Shown here one piece after another: positions 54,071 through 64,000 of a DNA stretch of 64,000 nt. A program made the position numbers and the translations under genes. Each line of letters starts with the position of its first letter. Positions within the stretch are counted from its first letter, which is position 1. This stretch comes from Cycas panzhihuaensis. Its lineage: Eukaryota; Cycadophyta. The stretch spans positions 203,615,741 through 203,679,740 of the forward strand of contig CM041465.1 in the NCBI GenBank assembly GCA_023213395.1, in the 5' to 3' direction. The notes under the pieces are model-generated. The model saw nothing but the letters and a program-made list of their open reading frames with translations, did not search any database and was not told where the DNA came from.

Positions 54071-54717
54071 TGTGAGAACCTTCATTCCTAAGCATTAAGT
54101 CTTGACCTTGTGTATTGATATTTCTGTCACTTTAGGCTCTTAATCCTAAAGTGTTCATTTGTTGCATTATAAAATTGTCTTTTGTTTTGTAGTGACTTTT
54201 CTCACATGTACTTATGAGAAGTCAACTTTTGTGGGCTTTGTCTTGTAGTGTCTTTTCTCACATGTGTTTGTGAGAAGTCAACTTTTATGGGCTTTGTCTT
54301 GTAGTGACTTTTCTCACATGTGCTTGTGAGAAGTCAACTTTTGTGGGCTCTATCCTTATCCTTGGAGATAGTAGAGTCCTAATCATATTTGGCTCTTAGT
54401 CTTGATCAGTGACGTGTTGAGATCCTGATCGTCTATACTCCTTTATAAGGAGCCCTATTCTCATGTTTTGGCATGTAGTATTTTGAGTAAGAGTTATGCT
54501 ACTGTAAGTGTCTCTTGTAGGTGAAGTGTTGAGAGGAATTCTCCTTCATGCTTGCATGTTAATGATAGGTTGAGTTGAGGTGCAATACTCCTCCCTATCA
54601 TCTTTTATGTTGTACTACATCATTTCTTTAATCTAGTGTATTGTCCTTCATATTTCGATATCCTCTCCAGCTTCTCAATAGATTCTGGCTCCTGTATTGT
54701 CTCCATTTCGTCTTTCA
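54071..54717 (+). repeat. CoK 5' LTR (647 bp)
   Basis: TGTGAGAACC...GTCTTTCA (the 3' copy starts TGTTAGAACC). TATAAG at 54444-54449. It contains a 56-bp tandem repeat. Confidence 0.95.
54188..54355 (+). repeat. 56-bp tandem repeat x3 in CoK U3
   Basis: Units start at 54188, 54244 and 54300 (TTGTAGTGACTTTTCTCACA). Each contains CTCACA...TGTGAG inverted arms followed by AAGTCAACTTTTG. The same array is in the 3' LTR (60085, 60139, 60195). Confidence 0.9.
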
Positions 54718-54720
54718 ATT

Positions 54721-54732
54721 TGGTATCAGAGC
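54721..54732 (+). promoter_or_regulatory. CoK primer-binding site
   Basis: TGGTATCAGAGC three bases after the LTR, tRNA-iMet type. Confidence 0.95.
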
Positions 54733-57027
54733 GGAGGCATCTTGAGGAACGAATTGGTGGCTTCAAATTTCTCCAGTTCCGGTGATGACCTTTGCCATCC
54801 GAAGGCGATCCAATTGGAGCAAGGAGTAATTTCTTGAGGTTTAATCTTGAAGGACTTTGTTTACACTTTTTGTCTTGCAAATTTGTTTAAGAATCTTTGA
54901 TGCAAAGTGTTGCATATTTGCACTTTTTGGAGGATTGATTTTGTGACCAGAAATTGGGTTGGTGATACTAAAAGTTGCAGGTGATAAGGAGCTAATTTTC
55001 TTGTGTTCTTACACAAGATCAAAGTTGTGTTGCAATTCTTTCATCAATGGTTAATCCCAGTGCATGAATTGTTCTTGAATGTTGATGACATCTATTTTGT
55101 GGAAGGGGTCTCTATGAGAAGGAGTTGCTAGTTATTTAATAAACATTTCTGTTGGTACAAGAGTCTATGAAAAGTATTTTTTCCTAACAACTTTATTGCA
55201 GAAGAAAGATTTTTTTTTTTCAACAAGGTTTTCTTTATTTAGCTCCTCTCCATTCTGCATTGAGAGAAGGAAAAAGCTTGATCAAGTGGCTGGTTATAAG
55301 ATTCCTCATTGCTATGGTTGAGGATTAAAATTTTTACAAGGGTTTTTCACCTTGAATTATTCTCATTAAAGAGAATTTGTATTGAGTTTTGGAGCCTTTT
55401 TCTTCTGTTAATGACAGTTCTTTTTGTAAGGAGTTGTCTTCTTCTGTAATAGCTCTCACTGGCTCTCACCATCCGCCTACGTGGCACCTTTCGAACGGTC
55501 TAGTGTGCAGCTTCGTTGAGATACCATACAACTCCTTCTATTTCTACACCCTGTGCGTGGCTTCGTTTTTGGCTTTTGTCCTTGGCATCTCTCGTAACAG
55601 CCGCAGATCTACAACACTCAGACCTGTGACTCCCTCTGACCTCCAGTGTCCTCCGTGTGACCTGCGCTTCGATTACTGCTTCGTCTGTGCAGCTCTTCAC
55701 TGGCGGCTCTCACCTGCGTTGTGCCTTCCATGCTTTCCACAGGCCTGCAACTTGCCATCTGACCGTCCCTCCGTGCTTCGGCCCGTCTGTTCTGGCGTAC
55801 TCTCTACGGCCCGTGCGGCTCTCTCAAGTGATCCATGGCGTTTCTCTGTGCTTCACTGTGCTTCAGCTCTCCACGGAGATCAAGACTCAAGCTCCACTCG
55901 TAGCTCCCGTGTCATCGGCGCACCTGGTAAGCCATTCCATGGGCGCACTCGGTATACGACTCGCCGCAGCCGCCCTTTTTAGATTACACGATTTGATTTA
56001 TTTCATATAGTTTGTAACTATATGTTATATGAGGTAGAATATACTTAGAGTATATTCTTCCTTTGATTTTTCATTTTGAACTTTACATTTTTAAAGTTTA
56101 TTTTTTTATCTTGTTTGAACATTGCAAGTATTATTTGACACTTTGTTTAGTGTGTAAATCACACTAACATAAAAAATTTGCATGTGCATTTTCAACTAAA
56201 ATCACTATTTTCAAGTGATTTTTTTATCACTTCTTTGAAAAAAAATACTCATTATTAATGACACAAAGTTCCTTAGTAACCTAGGTCATTAATTTTTGAG
56301 TTCAAAGGTACTCATTTTCAAAGATTTTTAAAGTGTATTAATTACACTATTTTGTAAAAATCTTCCAAGTGTAATTTGGTGCTTGAAACATCAACCATTT
56401 TGGCTTGTTATTGATTCTTAAATTGTACCATTTAAAGGCTTTTTTTTCTCACTAGGCTCCCTGCAAGGTGACCCATTTTTAGTGAGAATCAACATCATCA
56501 AAAAGGGGGACAGAGATCAATAAAAAGTTGCAATTTTTTTGGTGCGTAGGGATCATTTTTTCGATCCCAGGTGTTCTTCGTGGACTAGCTTCATTATTGG
56601 CTTGATTGAAGGCATTAAATCGTGGTATTTTTGCTGCTATTTATCTCTTTATGACATTGTTATTTGAACTTAGTTGCATCACTTGTTAATCAACGCAACT
56701 ATATTGTAAATTGAAGCTTTTTCGACAAAGTTTTTTCAGCAGCAATCAAGGCCTTCAAGCACACGTTGTTCAGCACTAAAATCAACCCACTTTTATTCAT
56801 TAAAACACTTAAGTGGGGAGGCTCGCAAAGAGTTCATACTCTGCCTCAAAATGCCGATAACTTGGCCAATACTGATCTAGCTATCAGGTTGGACGAACTT
56901 GCGAGCCAAGCCCTCAATTCTGTCCATAAATTTTTCAGTCTCATACTGATCTCTTGTTGGATATTGAGTGGAACTTAAGTGGCGTCAACTCAACGGTTTC
57001 CAAGTTTCATCTAGTACTGCAATCAAA
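54733..57027 (+). other. CoK long leader with GC-rich ORF
   Basis: 2.3 kb before gag. Most is T-rich and non-coding, but 55430-55980 is clearly richer in G+C and open for 197 codons (55389-55982), encoding a cysteine/serine/proline-rich product with no domain I recognise. It could be captured DNA or a leader ORF. It contains no known gag or env feature. Confidence 0.55.
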
Positions 57028-57846
57028 ATGGCGTCTCAGATGCTAAATGCAAACACCATTAAATTGACAGGTGCTAAAAATTATCTCACTTGAAAAAAAT
57101 AAACAAAAAACTTGCTGATTATAAATGAATTGTGGGGTTATGTATCAGGCGAAATCGCCAAACCAGAACCCACTCCTGATCTTGCTAATCCTCAAAATTT
57201 GATTCTAGCAGATCCTGTTGTATTAGCTTCTTTTAAAGCTAAAGATGAGGTTGCACTCGCATTTATTCATTTGTCAGTCAGTGATAATGTTGATCAGAAT
57301 ATTGAATCTGCTTCAACTTTGAAAATTGCTCGGGCTATAATCGTTTCATTGTATGAACGAAAAGATGATGCACGAATTGTGATGTATAAAGAAAAATTAT
57401 TCAGTTTGAAGTATGTTGCTCTAGTGGCAGCCTACTTATCTTCAATTAAGGTTATCAGTAATCAACTGACAGCGCTTGGCAAACCAGTCACAAAAGAAGA
57501 CCTGGTTACTGCAACAATTCATGCTTTGCCCAAAGAATACAATGGTTTTATTTCTAACATTTCTCGAAATGGAACCTTGTCTATTCTAACTTTTAATGAG
57601 TTAGAACGTTTATTACTGCAAGAAGAAGAGATTTATTCGTGGCAAGATGAAGCAAACACATCTAGTACTTTCTCCGCGAAATTCAAATCTAAGCAGCAAT
57701 TCCAACCCAAGCAAAATTTTCTCAGAAAATTCGGCAGTCTTAACATTACATCTAAGACTGTTGTCTGTCATTACTGTGGCAAAGTTGGCCACATTAAGCC
57801 TGATTGCAGAAAACATCAATATGATATGCAACAACCACAACAGTAA
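57028..57846 (+). pseudogene. CoK gag (two nonsense codons near the start)
   Basis: ATG at 57028 (MASQMLNANTIKLTG), with TGA at about 57091 and TAA at about 57100, both consistent with G-to-A/C-to-T change of W and Q codons. From 57112 it is open: ELWGYVSGEIAKPEP, KDEVALAFIHLSVSDNVDQN, SLYERKDDARIVMY, ALPKEYNGFI, LLLQEEEIYSW, and an intact zinc knuckle CHYCGKVGHIKPDC at about 57763. Confidence 0.92.
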
Positions 57847-59350
57847 TAGAATTTTCATCAGTGGCAATAGAATCAGCATCAACATCAACAACGTCAGCAA
57901 CAACAAAGACCAACTCGAGGTGCATTCCGAGGTGGTCGACAACGAAGGACAAATTGTAGTGGTTTTCAAGGCCACACAGCTCAAAATGATCCAAATGACA
58001 TTACATTTTTTGCATATAGTGACTGCCATAATGATAATACTTGGATCATTGATTCTAGTGCATCACGTCACATGACAGGTGATGCAAAGATATTATCAAA
58101 TTTTCAAGAATGTCAGGGAGAAACAGTGACATACGGGGACAATGCCACTGTCGAAATGTCAGGTGTAGGTCAAGTTACACCTCTTGATGAGCATTCAGCA
58201 TTCCCTTGTGGAAATCTTTTCCTAGTTCCTGGAATGCCTAAAAACTTACTTTCTGTCAGTCAGCTTGATAAGCATCAGATGAGTGTGCTATTCAAAGACA
58301 GAAAGTGTATCATCAGGAACAAAGACGACCAGATTGTTGCAGTTGGTCATGAAGATCGTGGCCTCTACAAATTAGGCACAACATCTGGATCTTCTCATGC
58401 ATACGTCTCCCATTCTGTCAATAAGACTCAACTGTGGCATGAAAGACTTGGACATCTGAAGTTTGACAAAATCAGAGAGATGTTCAGAAACAATTTGGTT
58501 TATGGCTTACCCAAAATTTTTTGGGATAATTGCCTTTGCGAATCATGCCTTATGGGGAAGCAACATCGAAAACCTTTTGAAAAAGGTAAGGCCTGGAGAG
58601 CACAGCATCCACTTCAGCTTGTACATTCTGACATTTGTGGTCCCATGACCACTCAGTCTCATGGAGGATCATCATTCTTCATGACATTCATTAATGATTT
58701 CTCACATAAAGTGTGGATCTACTTTCTAAAGTATAAGTCAGAAGCTTTGAACAAGTTTAAGGAATTTAAACTTGCAGTTGAATCAGGCATGCAAATGAAA
58801 ATACTCCGAACAGATAATGGTGGCGAGTATACGTCCAAGGATTTTAGTCAATTCTGTATTCAAAATGGCATCAAACGCAAATTTTCTGCCCCTTACACAC
58901 CATAGCAGAATGGTGTAGCATAAAGGATGAACAGAACCTTGGTCAGTAGAGCAAAAGCTATGATGCATGCTAAAGGTCTCTCATTATCATACTGGGCAAA
59001 AGCACTGCATACTGCTGCATACCTATCAAATCGCAGCTCAACTACTGCACTTTCAGGTATGACACCCGAGGAGGCCTGGATTGGCCAGAAACCAACAATC
59101 AGTCACTTAGGAACTTTTGGATGCACGGCCTATATGAACATTCCTCATGAGCAATGTCGGAAATTCGACGACAAAAGTCTCAAATGCATCTTTGTCGGAT
59201 ATGCTCTTGGCAGTAAAACATATCGCTTATTTGATCCTCTTACCAAAAAGATGCATACTTCACGAGACATTGTCTTTTCAGAAGACAATAGGGAGATCAA
59301 TGTCAACATTCCTCCTCTCTCCCTTGACAAAGGAAAAGCCATTCTTTAAG
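57847..59350 (+). pseudogene. CoK protease and integrase
   Basis: The protease site reads WIIDSSASRHMTG (about 58040), where the usual G of DSG is S. Pre-integrase LWHERLGHLKFDKI with CLCESCLMGK, integrase HSDICGP (D) and LRTDNGGEY (D) are in the open frame 58072-58905. Stops follow at 58903 and 58921; the second removes the catalytic E (VA-stop-RMN). The C-terminal part is open at 58927-59349 (YWAKALHTAAY, KCIFVGYALGSKTYRLFDP). Confidence 0.92.
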
Positions 59351-59960
59351 AATCTGTCCCTTCATCTTCCTCAACACGTTGTACTTCATCTGCACCAGCT
59401 GCTTCTTCTTCCTCCTTGTCTTCCTTAGTACCTTCATTGAGTCCTTTTTCTTCTTCTTCTTCTGAGGTTCAACAATCACCTCCAACACAGGACCATGAAG
59501 CTACATCGACGGCGAAGCTACCTAAATGGTACATGCAAACTATTGCAGATTCACAAATTGTTGAAGGAAAACGACCATCTAAATTGGGGCCATCGTCCAC
59601 TGTCAATTACACACTTATGGCTGAAGTGCTTACTACTCCTGAACCTTCCACTTTTAAGAAGGCATGTACAGACAAAAAGTGGCCATCTTCTCGAATAGCT
59701 GCACAATGCAAGTGGCCATCTTCTTGAACAGCTGCACAATGCACGTGGCCATCTTCCCAAATAATTGCACAATGCAAGTGGCCATCATCTCATATGAATG
59801 TACACAGCATCAACAGTGATTCGACAAAGGAGGTACATCTGGATCAACCTCCTGGGCTATTTCAGTTGGCCCATAAACACCGACATCTTCACGACTTGGG
59901 AAGAGAAGTTCGAGCATTTCAGAAGTGGGCTCAGCATTCAACTTAATGTTGTATCCATTT
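59351..59960 (+). pseudogene. CoK remnant of the integrase-RT junction
   Basis: Serine-rich linker, then LPKWYMQTIADSQIVEGKRP and FKKACTDKKW (start of the RT region as in CoH). Then the 33-bp repeat, and a scrap EVHLDQPPG that matches the VYLEQPPG of CoH RT. From there to the polypurine tract nothing of RT palm, YVDD or RNase H remains. Confidence 0.85.
59677..59795 (+). repeat. 33-bp minisatellite at the CoK deletion junction
   Basis: Units begin at 59677, 59710, 59743 and 59776 (AAGTGGCCATC...GCACAATGC), about 3.6 copies. 33 is a multiple of 3, so each unit reads KWPSS..AAQC. AQCKWP is an RT segment in CoN (AQCKWPIF), so the repeat is built from RT sequence. Confidence 0.92.
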
Positions 59961-59968
59961 AGGGGGGG

Positions 59969-60615
59969 TGTTAGAACCTTCATTCCTAAGCATTAAGTCT
60001 TGACCTTGTGTATTAATATTTCTGTCACTTTAGGCTCTTAATCCTAAAGTGTTCATTTGTTGCATTATAAAATTGTCTTTTGGCTTGTAGTGACTTTTCT
60101 CACGTGTTTATGAGAAGTCAACTTTTGTGGGCTTTGTCTTGTAGTGACTTTTCTCACACGTGTTTGTGAGAAGTCAACTTTTGTAGGCTATATCTTGTAG
60201 TGACTTTTCTCACATGTGCTTGTGAGAAGTCAACTTTTGTGGGCTCTATCCTTATCCTTGGAGATAGTAGAGTCCTAATCAGATTTGGCTCTTAGTCTTG
60301 ATCAGTGACATGTGTTGCGATCCTGATCGTTCATACTCCTTTATAAGGAGCCCTATTCTCATGTTTTGGCATGTAGTATTTTGATTAAGAGTTATGTTGT
60401 TGTAAGTGTCTCTTGTAGGTGAAGTGTTGAGAGGAATTCTCCTTCATGCTTGCATGTTAATGATAGGTTGAGTTGAGGTGCAATAATCCTCCCTATCATC
60501 TTTTATGTTGTACTACATCATTTCTTTAATCTAGTGTATTGTCCTTCATATTTCGATATCCTCTCCAGCTTCTCAATAGATTCTGGCTCCTGTATTGTCT
60601 CCATTTCGTCTTTCA
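59969..60615 (+). repeat. CoK 3' LTR (647 bp)
   Basis: Pairs with 54071-54717. Preceded by the purine tract TTAGGGGGG. Confidence 0.95.
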
Positions 60616-60620
60616 GAAAC

Positions 60621-61576
60621 AACTCCTGAACCAAGGGTAAAGCAATAACCTGAGGTGGATCTCTAGCTATCTTGACAACCTGCCCAATCAGAATCTGAGA
60701 ACCCTTCTAAGATGAAGTCCTCATTATGTGCATACTAAAGGCCATGCTACAAAGTTCCTTTGATATATTTAAGTATGCATTTTGCTGCATTCCAATGTTT
60801 CTGATTGGATTGAGACATGTATCTGGAACAAATCCCAACTGCAAATGAAATGTCCAGTCGAGTGTTGGTGAGATAAATAAGACTACCAATCAACTACCAG
60901 TAAAGAGTGGGATCTGTAGGTTCAACTTCCTCATTAAGAGTAAGCTTTGTTCCATTCTCCATAGGCGTTGGTGCTGGTTTGCAGTCATGCATCCTGAATT
61001 GCTACAAAATATCCCAAGAATATTTTACTTGGGATATGAAGATAGAGCCTAGTTGTTGCCATACCTCAAAGCCTAGAAAATAATGTAGAAGTCCAAGATC
61101 TGTCATCTTGAAAGTTCTCTTCAAATCATCCTAGAGAATCTGTATCATCATTAGTGTCATTACTAATGATCACTAAGTCATCAACATACAAGACAATAAA
61201 GATAGCATGGTCTTTCCCAACTTTGATGTATAAGTTAGGGTCTGATGTGGATCGATGAAAACCATGTGTCAAAAAATAATCATTGAGTTTGGAGTACCAT
61301 GCACGAGGACCTTGTTTCAAGCCATACAAAGCCTTTCTGAGGTGACAAACTAAGTGCTCCTTGCCTTGTACTTTGTAACCAGGAGGTTGTCCTCCTCCTG
61401 AAGATCGCCATTGAGAAAGGCGCTCTTTACGTCCATCTGATATGCTGGCCATTTGCATTGAGCAACTAAGGCCAAGATGAGTCTGATGGTGTTTATATTG
61501 GCAACAGGTGCAAAAGTCTCCTCATAGTCAATGCCTTCTTTTTATTTGAAAAACCCTTTGCAACAAGACGGGCCTT
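60621..61576 (-). pseudogene. CoJ reverse transcriptase and RNase H, N-terminal parts
   Basis: On the minus strand: 61458-61126 carries GQPPGYKVQGKEHLVCHLRK, LYGLKQGPRAWYSKLNDYF and the catalytic YVDD (about 61190). A short deletion and frame change near 61390 separates it from MDVKSAF-like sequence at about 61440-61400. Further on, decayed RT connection and RNase H lie at 61080-60621. Confidence 0.87.
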
Positions 61577-61793
61577 TGTTAAAATGTAATGTTTTATCTA
61601 GACAGAGAGGGGTCATGTTGACTCACCCCTTAAATGTAACTCTAAATAGGAATTGTGACACTTGGTAGCCTCATGTAGGTCAGTTACATTTCAATTTTGT
61701 AACGGTCATCTCAGTGATGTATATTTAAGAGGAATGAGACTCCATGTAATAACAAGTTCTGATCTTGATTCTGTCTAAGTCAGTTTTCTATCA
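61577..61793 (+). repeat. CoL 5' LTR (217 bp)
   Basis: TGTTAAAATG...TTCTATCA. TATA-like TATATTTAAG at 61720-61729. It ends directly at the primer site. Confidence 0.88.
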
Positions 61794-61805
61794 TGGTATC
61801 AGAGC
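61794..61805 (+). promoter_or_regulatory. CoL primer-binding site
   Basis: TGGTATCAGAGC immediately after the LTR end, tRNA-iMet type. Confidence 0.95.
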
Positions 61806-62487
61806 AGGTCATCACCGCTTGAGAGGGTCCTTTATGTGTAATAGAGTCTGTTCTGAGAGAGACAAGGAAGCCTGCAACATAGAAGACAAATTGAAAGTGA
61901 GGTGAAGGATCCAACACGTCAAAGAAGTAGACTTGAAGACAACAAGAAGTACCGTACGGTCACTATACGGAACCGTGCAACTGTACGGACCAAAAAATTC
62001 AAACATCTCAGATCGAGCTAAAATTTAGCCAACAAGTAGATCTTGACCTCCTCTTCAACTTTTCCTTAAGGATCGAAGTCATTTGAAGAAGTTTTGATAG
62101 AGTTTTTTCCCCTTTATCAGCTGCGCGGGTTTGGAGGTACTTTAGCAAATTTCTTCCAAATTTTTCAAAACTCTTGAATCAAATCTGTTGTAAACTCAGT
62201 GTCTGGGTACTGCAAAAGTTTTGTGACAGAGTTTGAGGAATTCCATGAAGTATTTTTCAAATTACAAGCAAAAACGTGTTTTGCCCTAACTACGTTTTCT
62301 AGTCTTTCGGGCTGATTTTCTCCTCATCCGTAAACTGTTTTGGAATACTAATACCAGATCCGGGATCCTCGTCTCATAACCTCTCTTTCGAGGTACATAT
62401 CGTACAATTCCGTACAAGTTCAATTCCGTACGGAAATCCGTACTGTGTATGGCCTGCACTCTATCTCTCAGTGTCTCTACTGTCAAA
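61806..62487 (+). other. CoL leader
   Basis: About 0.7 kb, no gene seen. Repeated GTACGG/CCGTAC words occur near 61950-61995 and 62390-62445. Confidence 0.65.
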
Positions 62488-63223
62488 ATGGCTTCAGGTC
62501 TCTTTTCTCTGCTAGAATCAGAAAAATTGACTGATTCAAATTATCATGTTTGGAAAATTAAAGTAGAAATTGTCTTAAAAATAAAAAATGCTTGGAATAT
62601 TACAATTGCGACAGAGACTTGTCCAAAGGACTCAGATTCTAAGCTGACCAACTGGGAAGAAAGAAACAATATAGGTGTGCACATTTTGAAAATGTCGATT
62701 TCTGACTCAATTCTGATATATGTTGAAAAGCTGAATTTGTCCTCTGACATTTGGAAATGTCTTGAGAACCTGTATGGACAAAAAAATAAAGCAAGAATAA
62801 TTACTCTCAAGCAAGAATTGTATAGACTGCATATGAAGGAAAATGAAAATGTAAAAGATTTTATGCACAAGGTTGTTTCAATACAGAATAATTTGTCAAG
62901 CGCAGGAGGTTTGATTTCCGAACAAGCGCTGGTAGAACTGATAATAGCCAAGCTCCCAAAGTCTTTCGATACAACCATCAACACCATTATAAATACTAAA
63001 AAAATAGATAAAATAACTCTTGATGAATTGACGGGATTACTGTTGAGACAGGAACAAAGGAATAAGAGATATGAAGACTCCTCAGAATTTGAAGATGCCT
63101 TTATGTCCAGATTGAACCTGGGCTCACGTAGCAGAAACCAAACCCGTGGACGAAGCATAACACCTGACTTCAGAGGATGAGGCCGGTGGCAAGACTCTAG
63201 GGGACGTGGACGAAGTAGAACAC
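62488..63223 (+). pseudogene. CoL gag
   Basis: Start taken at 62488 (MASGLFSLLESEKLTDSNYH), since AAAATGGC is a good context and the family starts near LTDSNY.VWK; an upstream in-frame ATG exists at 62449. UBN2-type core: SDSILIYVEKLNLSSDIWKC, LYGQKNKARIITLKQELYRL, ELIIAKLPKSFDTTINTI, LTGLLLRQEQRN, then SRSRNQTRGRS. One TGA at 63178. Near 63223 a frameshift moves the reading frame into the zinc-knuckle/pol frame. Confidence 0.92.
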
Positions 63224-64000
63224 AAGGATTTGTTTCAATTGCAGAAGGACCGGGCACATCTCCAGTGCATGTAGAATCTTTGACATATGTTACCACTGTG
63301 GACAAGGTGGACATTACCCTTACTAGTGCCCACAGCAAAGAAGTGAAATTCAGAAAGGGAAAAGACCTGTTGGTGGCTACAACAAAGAGAAAGCAAATGA
63401 AGATGAAGAAGAGACCGCCTTCATTGTTGCCTTGGCTTCCAGCCTTAAAGACAATGATACATGGTACGTTGATTCAGGAGCTTCAAGACACATGACTAGC
63501 CGTGAAGATTGGTTTGAGACATTGAAACCTTATAACCTTGATAGATCAGTTGAATTGGGTGATAAATATGCTCTTGATATAAAAGGAATTGGAACCATTG
63601 CTGTCAACTTGCAAGGAAATGTCAAAAAAATCGGAAACGTTTTGTTGGTTCCTTATTTAAAAATGAACCTTCTTTCTATTTCCCAACTTAGTAAAAAGGG
63701 ATTGAAAACCATCTTTGATGAAGATGGATACTGCTATATTCTGGACATGAAAAAAAAGGGCGAAACTGTTGCAAGAGGCGTGAGATGTAATGACTTATAC
63801 AAACTTCTGTCGAATCTTGTACTTCCCGATCTGGAAGAAAAAACTTGTCCTGTCATCAAGTCCAGTAATAAAATTTGGCATTTGAAGTATGGGCACCTTC
63901 CAATTGAGACATTGAAATTGATGAAAATTTCTGAAATGGTGAATGGATTACCTTGTATCTCTTCTGATAACTTTGTTTGTAAAAGCTGTCAATTTGGGAA
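63224..64000 (+). CDS. CoL zinc knuckles, protease and start of integrase region
   Basis: The frame is open to the window end except for one TAG near 63350. Two CCHC knuckles follow each other: CFNCRRTGHISSAC and CYHCGQGGHYPY-stop-C. The protease active site WYVDSGASRHMT is intact (catalytic D codon 63471-63473), followed by LLVPYLKMNLLSISQLSKKG, a classic copia protease tail. The pre-integrase domain IWHLKYGHLPIETLKLM with CKSC is reached at 63880-64000. Confidence 0.92.

Larger units (their letters stand above)
54071..60615 (+). mobile_element. CoK: Ty1/copia element lacking RT and RNase H (6.5 kb)
   Basis: LTRs 54071-54717 and 59969-60615, 647 bp each, flanked by gaaac (54066-54070, 60616-60620). 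Primer site and polypurine tract (59960-59968) are intact. gag, protease and integrase are present but broken; RT is reduced to scraps and RNase H is absent. It belongs to a different copia family from CoH, with related gag. Confidence 0.95.
47171..61576 (-). mobile_element. CoJ: Ty1/copia element in GyC, contains GyD and CoK, cut by CoL
   Basis: CoH-family element. 3' LTR 47171-47332 continued at 53285-53676 (GyD inserted within it), polypurine tract, RNase H 54042-53704, CoK insertion, RNase H and RT 60621-61570, then CoL starts at 61577. Left flank tgcat (47166-47170) is the presumed target duplication. gag and integrase lie outside. Confidence 0.9.
61577..64000 (+). mobile_element. CoL: Ty1/copia element, 5' part
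   Basis: 5' LTR, primer site, leader, gag and the start of pol run to the window end. Coding is in better condition than in the other elements. The left flank gcctt (61572-61576) is the presumed target duplication. The LTR is short (217 bp), and unlike the CoH and CoK families. Confidence 0.9.

Noticed and set aside
57613-58029. 138-codon minus-strand leucine-rich ORF
   Set aside because: Antisense to the CoK gag end and glutamine/asparagine-rich linker.
62544-63338. 264-codon minus-strand ORF
   Set aside because: Antisense to the CoL gag, which has clear UBN2 and zinc-knuckle motifs on the plus strand.

Overview
This 64-kb window looks like plant nuclear DNA made almost entirely of LTR retrotransposons. 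I see no intact host gene, rRNA, tRNA gene or CRISPR array. Ty3/gypsy elements (pol order PR-RT-RNaseH-IN, chromodomain-less, with an extra ORF after pol) and Ty1/copia elements (order PR-IN-RT-RNaseH, tRNA-iMet primer sites) are stacked inside one another. The AT-rich sequence, long decayed elements, deep nesting and few solo LTRs suggest a seed plant with a very large genome, possibly a gymnosperm; that assignment is inference.

Insertion order can be read from TG...CA ends, 5-bp target duplications (TSDs) and reading frames that resume across insertions. Left block: GyA (+, 1-6489) ends in a 3' LTR and sits inside the 3' part of GyB (-, 6490 to about 15593). Next is GyE (+, about 15594-17316), a gag remnant carrying a copia solo LTR (16271-16824, TSD ctgta). 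GyC (-, 17317 to at least 47170) occupies the rest, broken by four insertions: LO (20436-21261, TSD actag), CoF (22576-33035, TSD gctat), LI (33174-46806, TSD ttgtc) and CoJ (47171 to beyond 61576). CoF contains CoH (23829-30003, TSD ccacc). LI contains CoN (36260-46028), which contains LM (39580-41371). CoJ contains GyD (47333-53279, TSD attag), CoK (54071-60615, TSD gaaac) and the start of CoL (61577 to the window end).

Nearly all coding regions are broken by stops (many TGA/TAA/TAG that fit C-to-T decay) and frameshifts. CoL is the least decayed in the part visible. GyA, GyC and GyD share an LTR family (TGTTG...CAACA, GTAC-rich). GyA, GyB and GyC carry a homologous extra ORF between integrase and the 3' LTR. 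GyD is a pol-deleted derivative. CoH, CoJ, CoN and the solo LTR are one copia family whose U3 has conserved palindromes. LI, LM and LO are gag-only or empty elements with copia-type primer sites.

Most notable: (1) the extra post-pol ORF shared by three gypsy copies; (2) CoF carries a fragment that looks like a captured plant TPR/calcium-binding protein gene; (3) several non-autonomous derivatives with clean internal deletions (GyD, CoK, LI/LM/LO); (4) a 33-bp minisatellite made out of reverse-transcriptase sequence at the CoK deletion junction.
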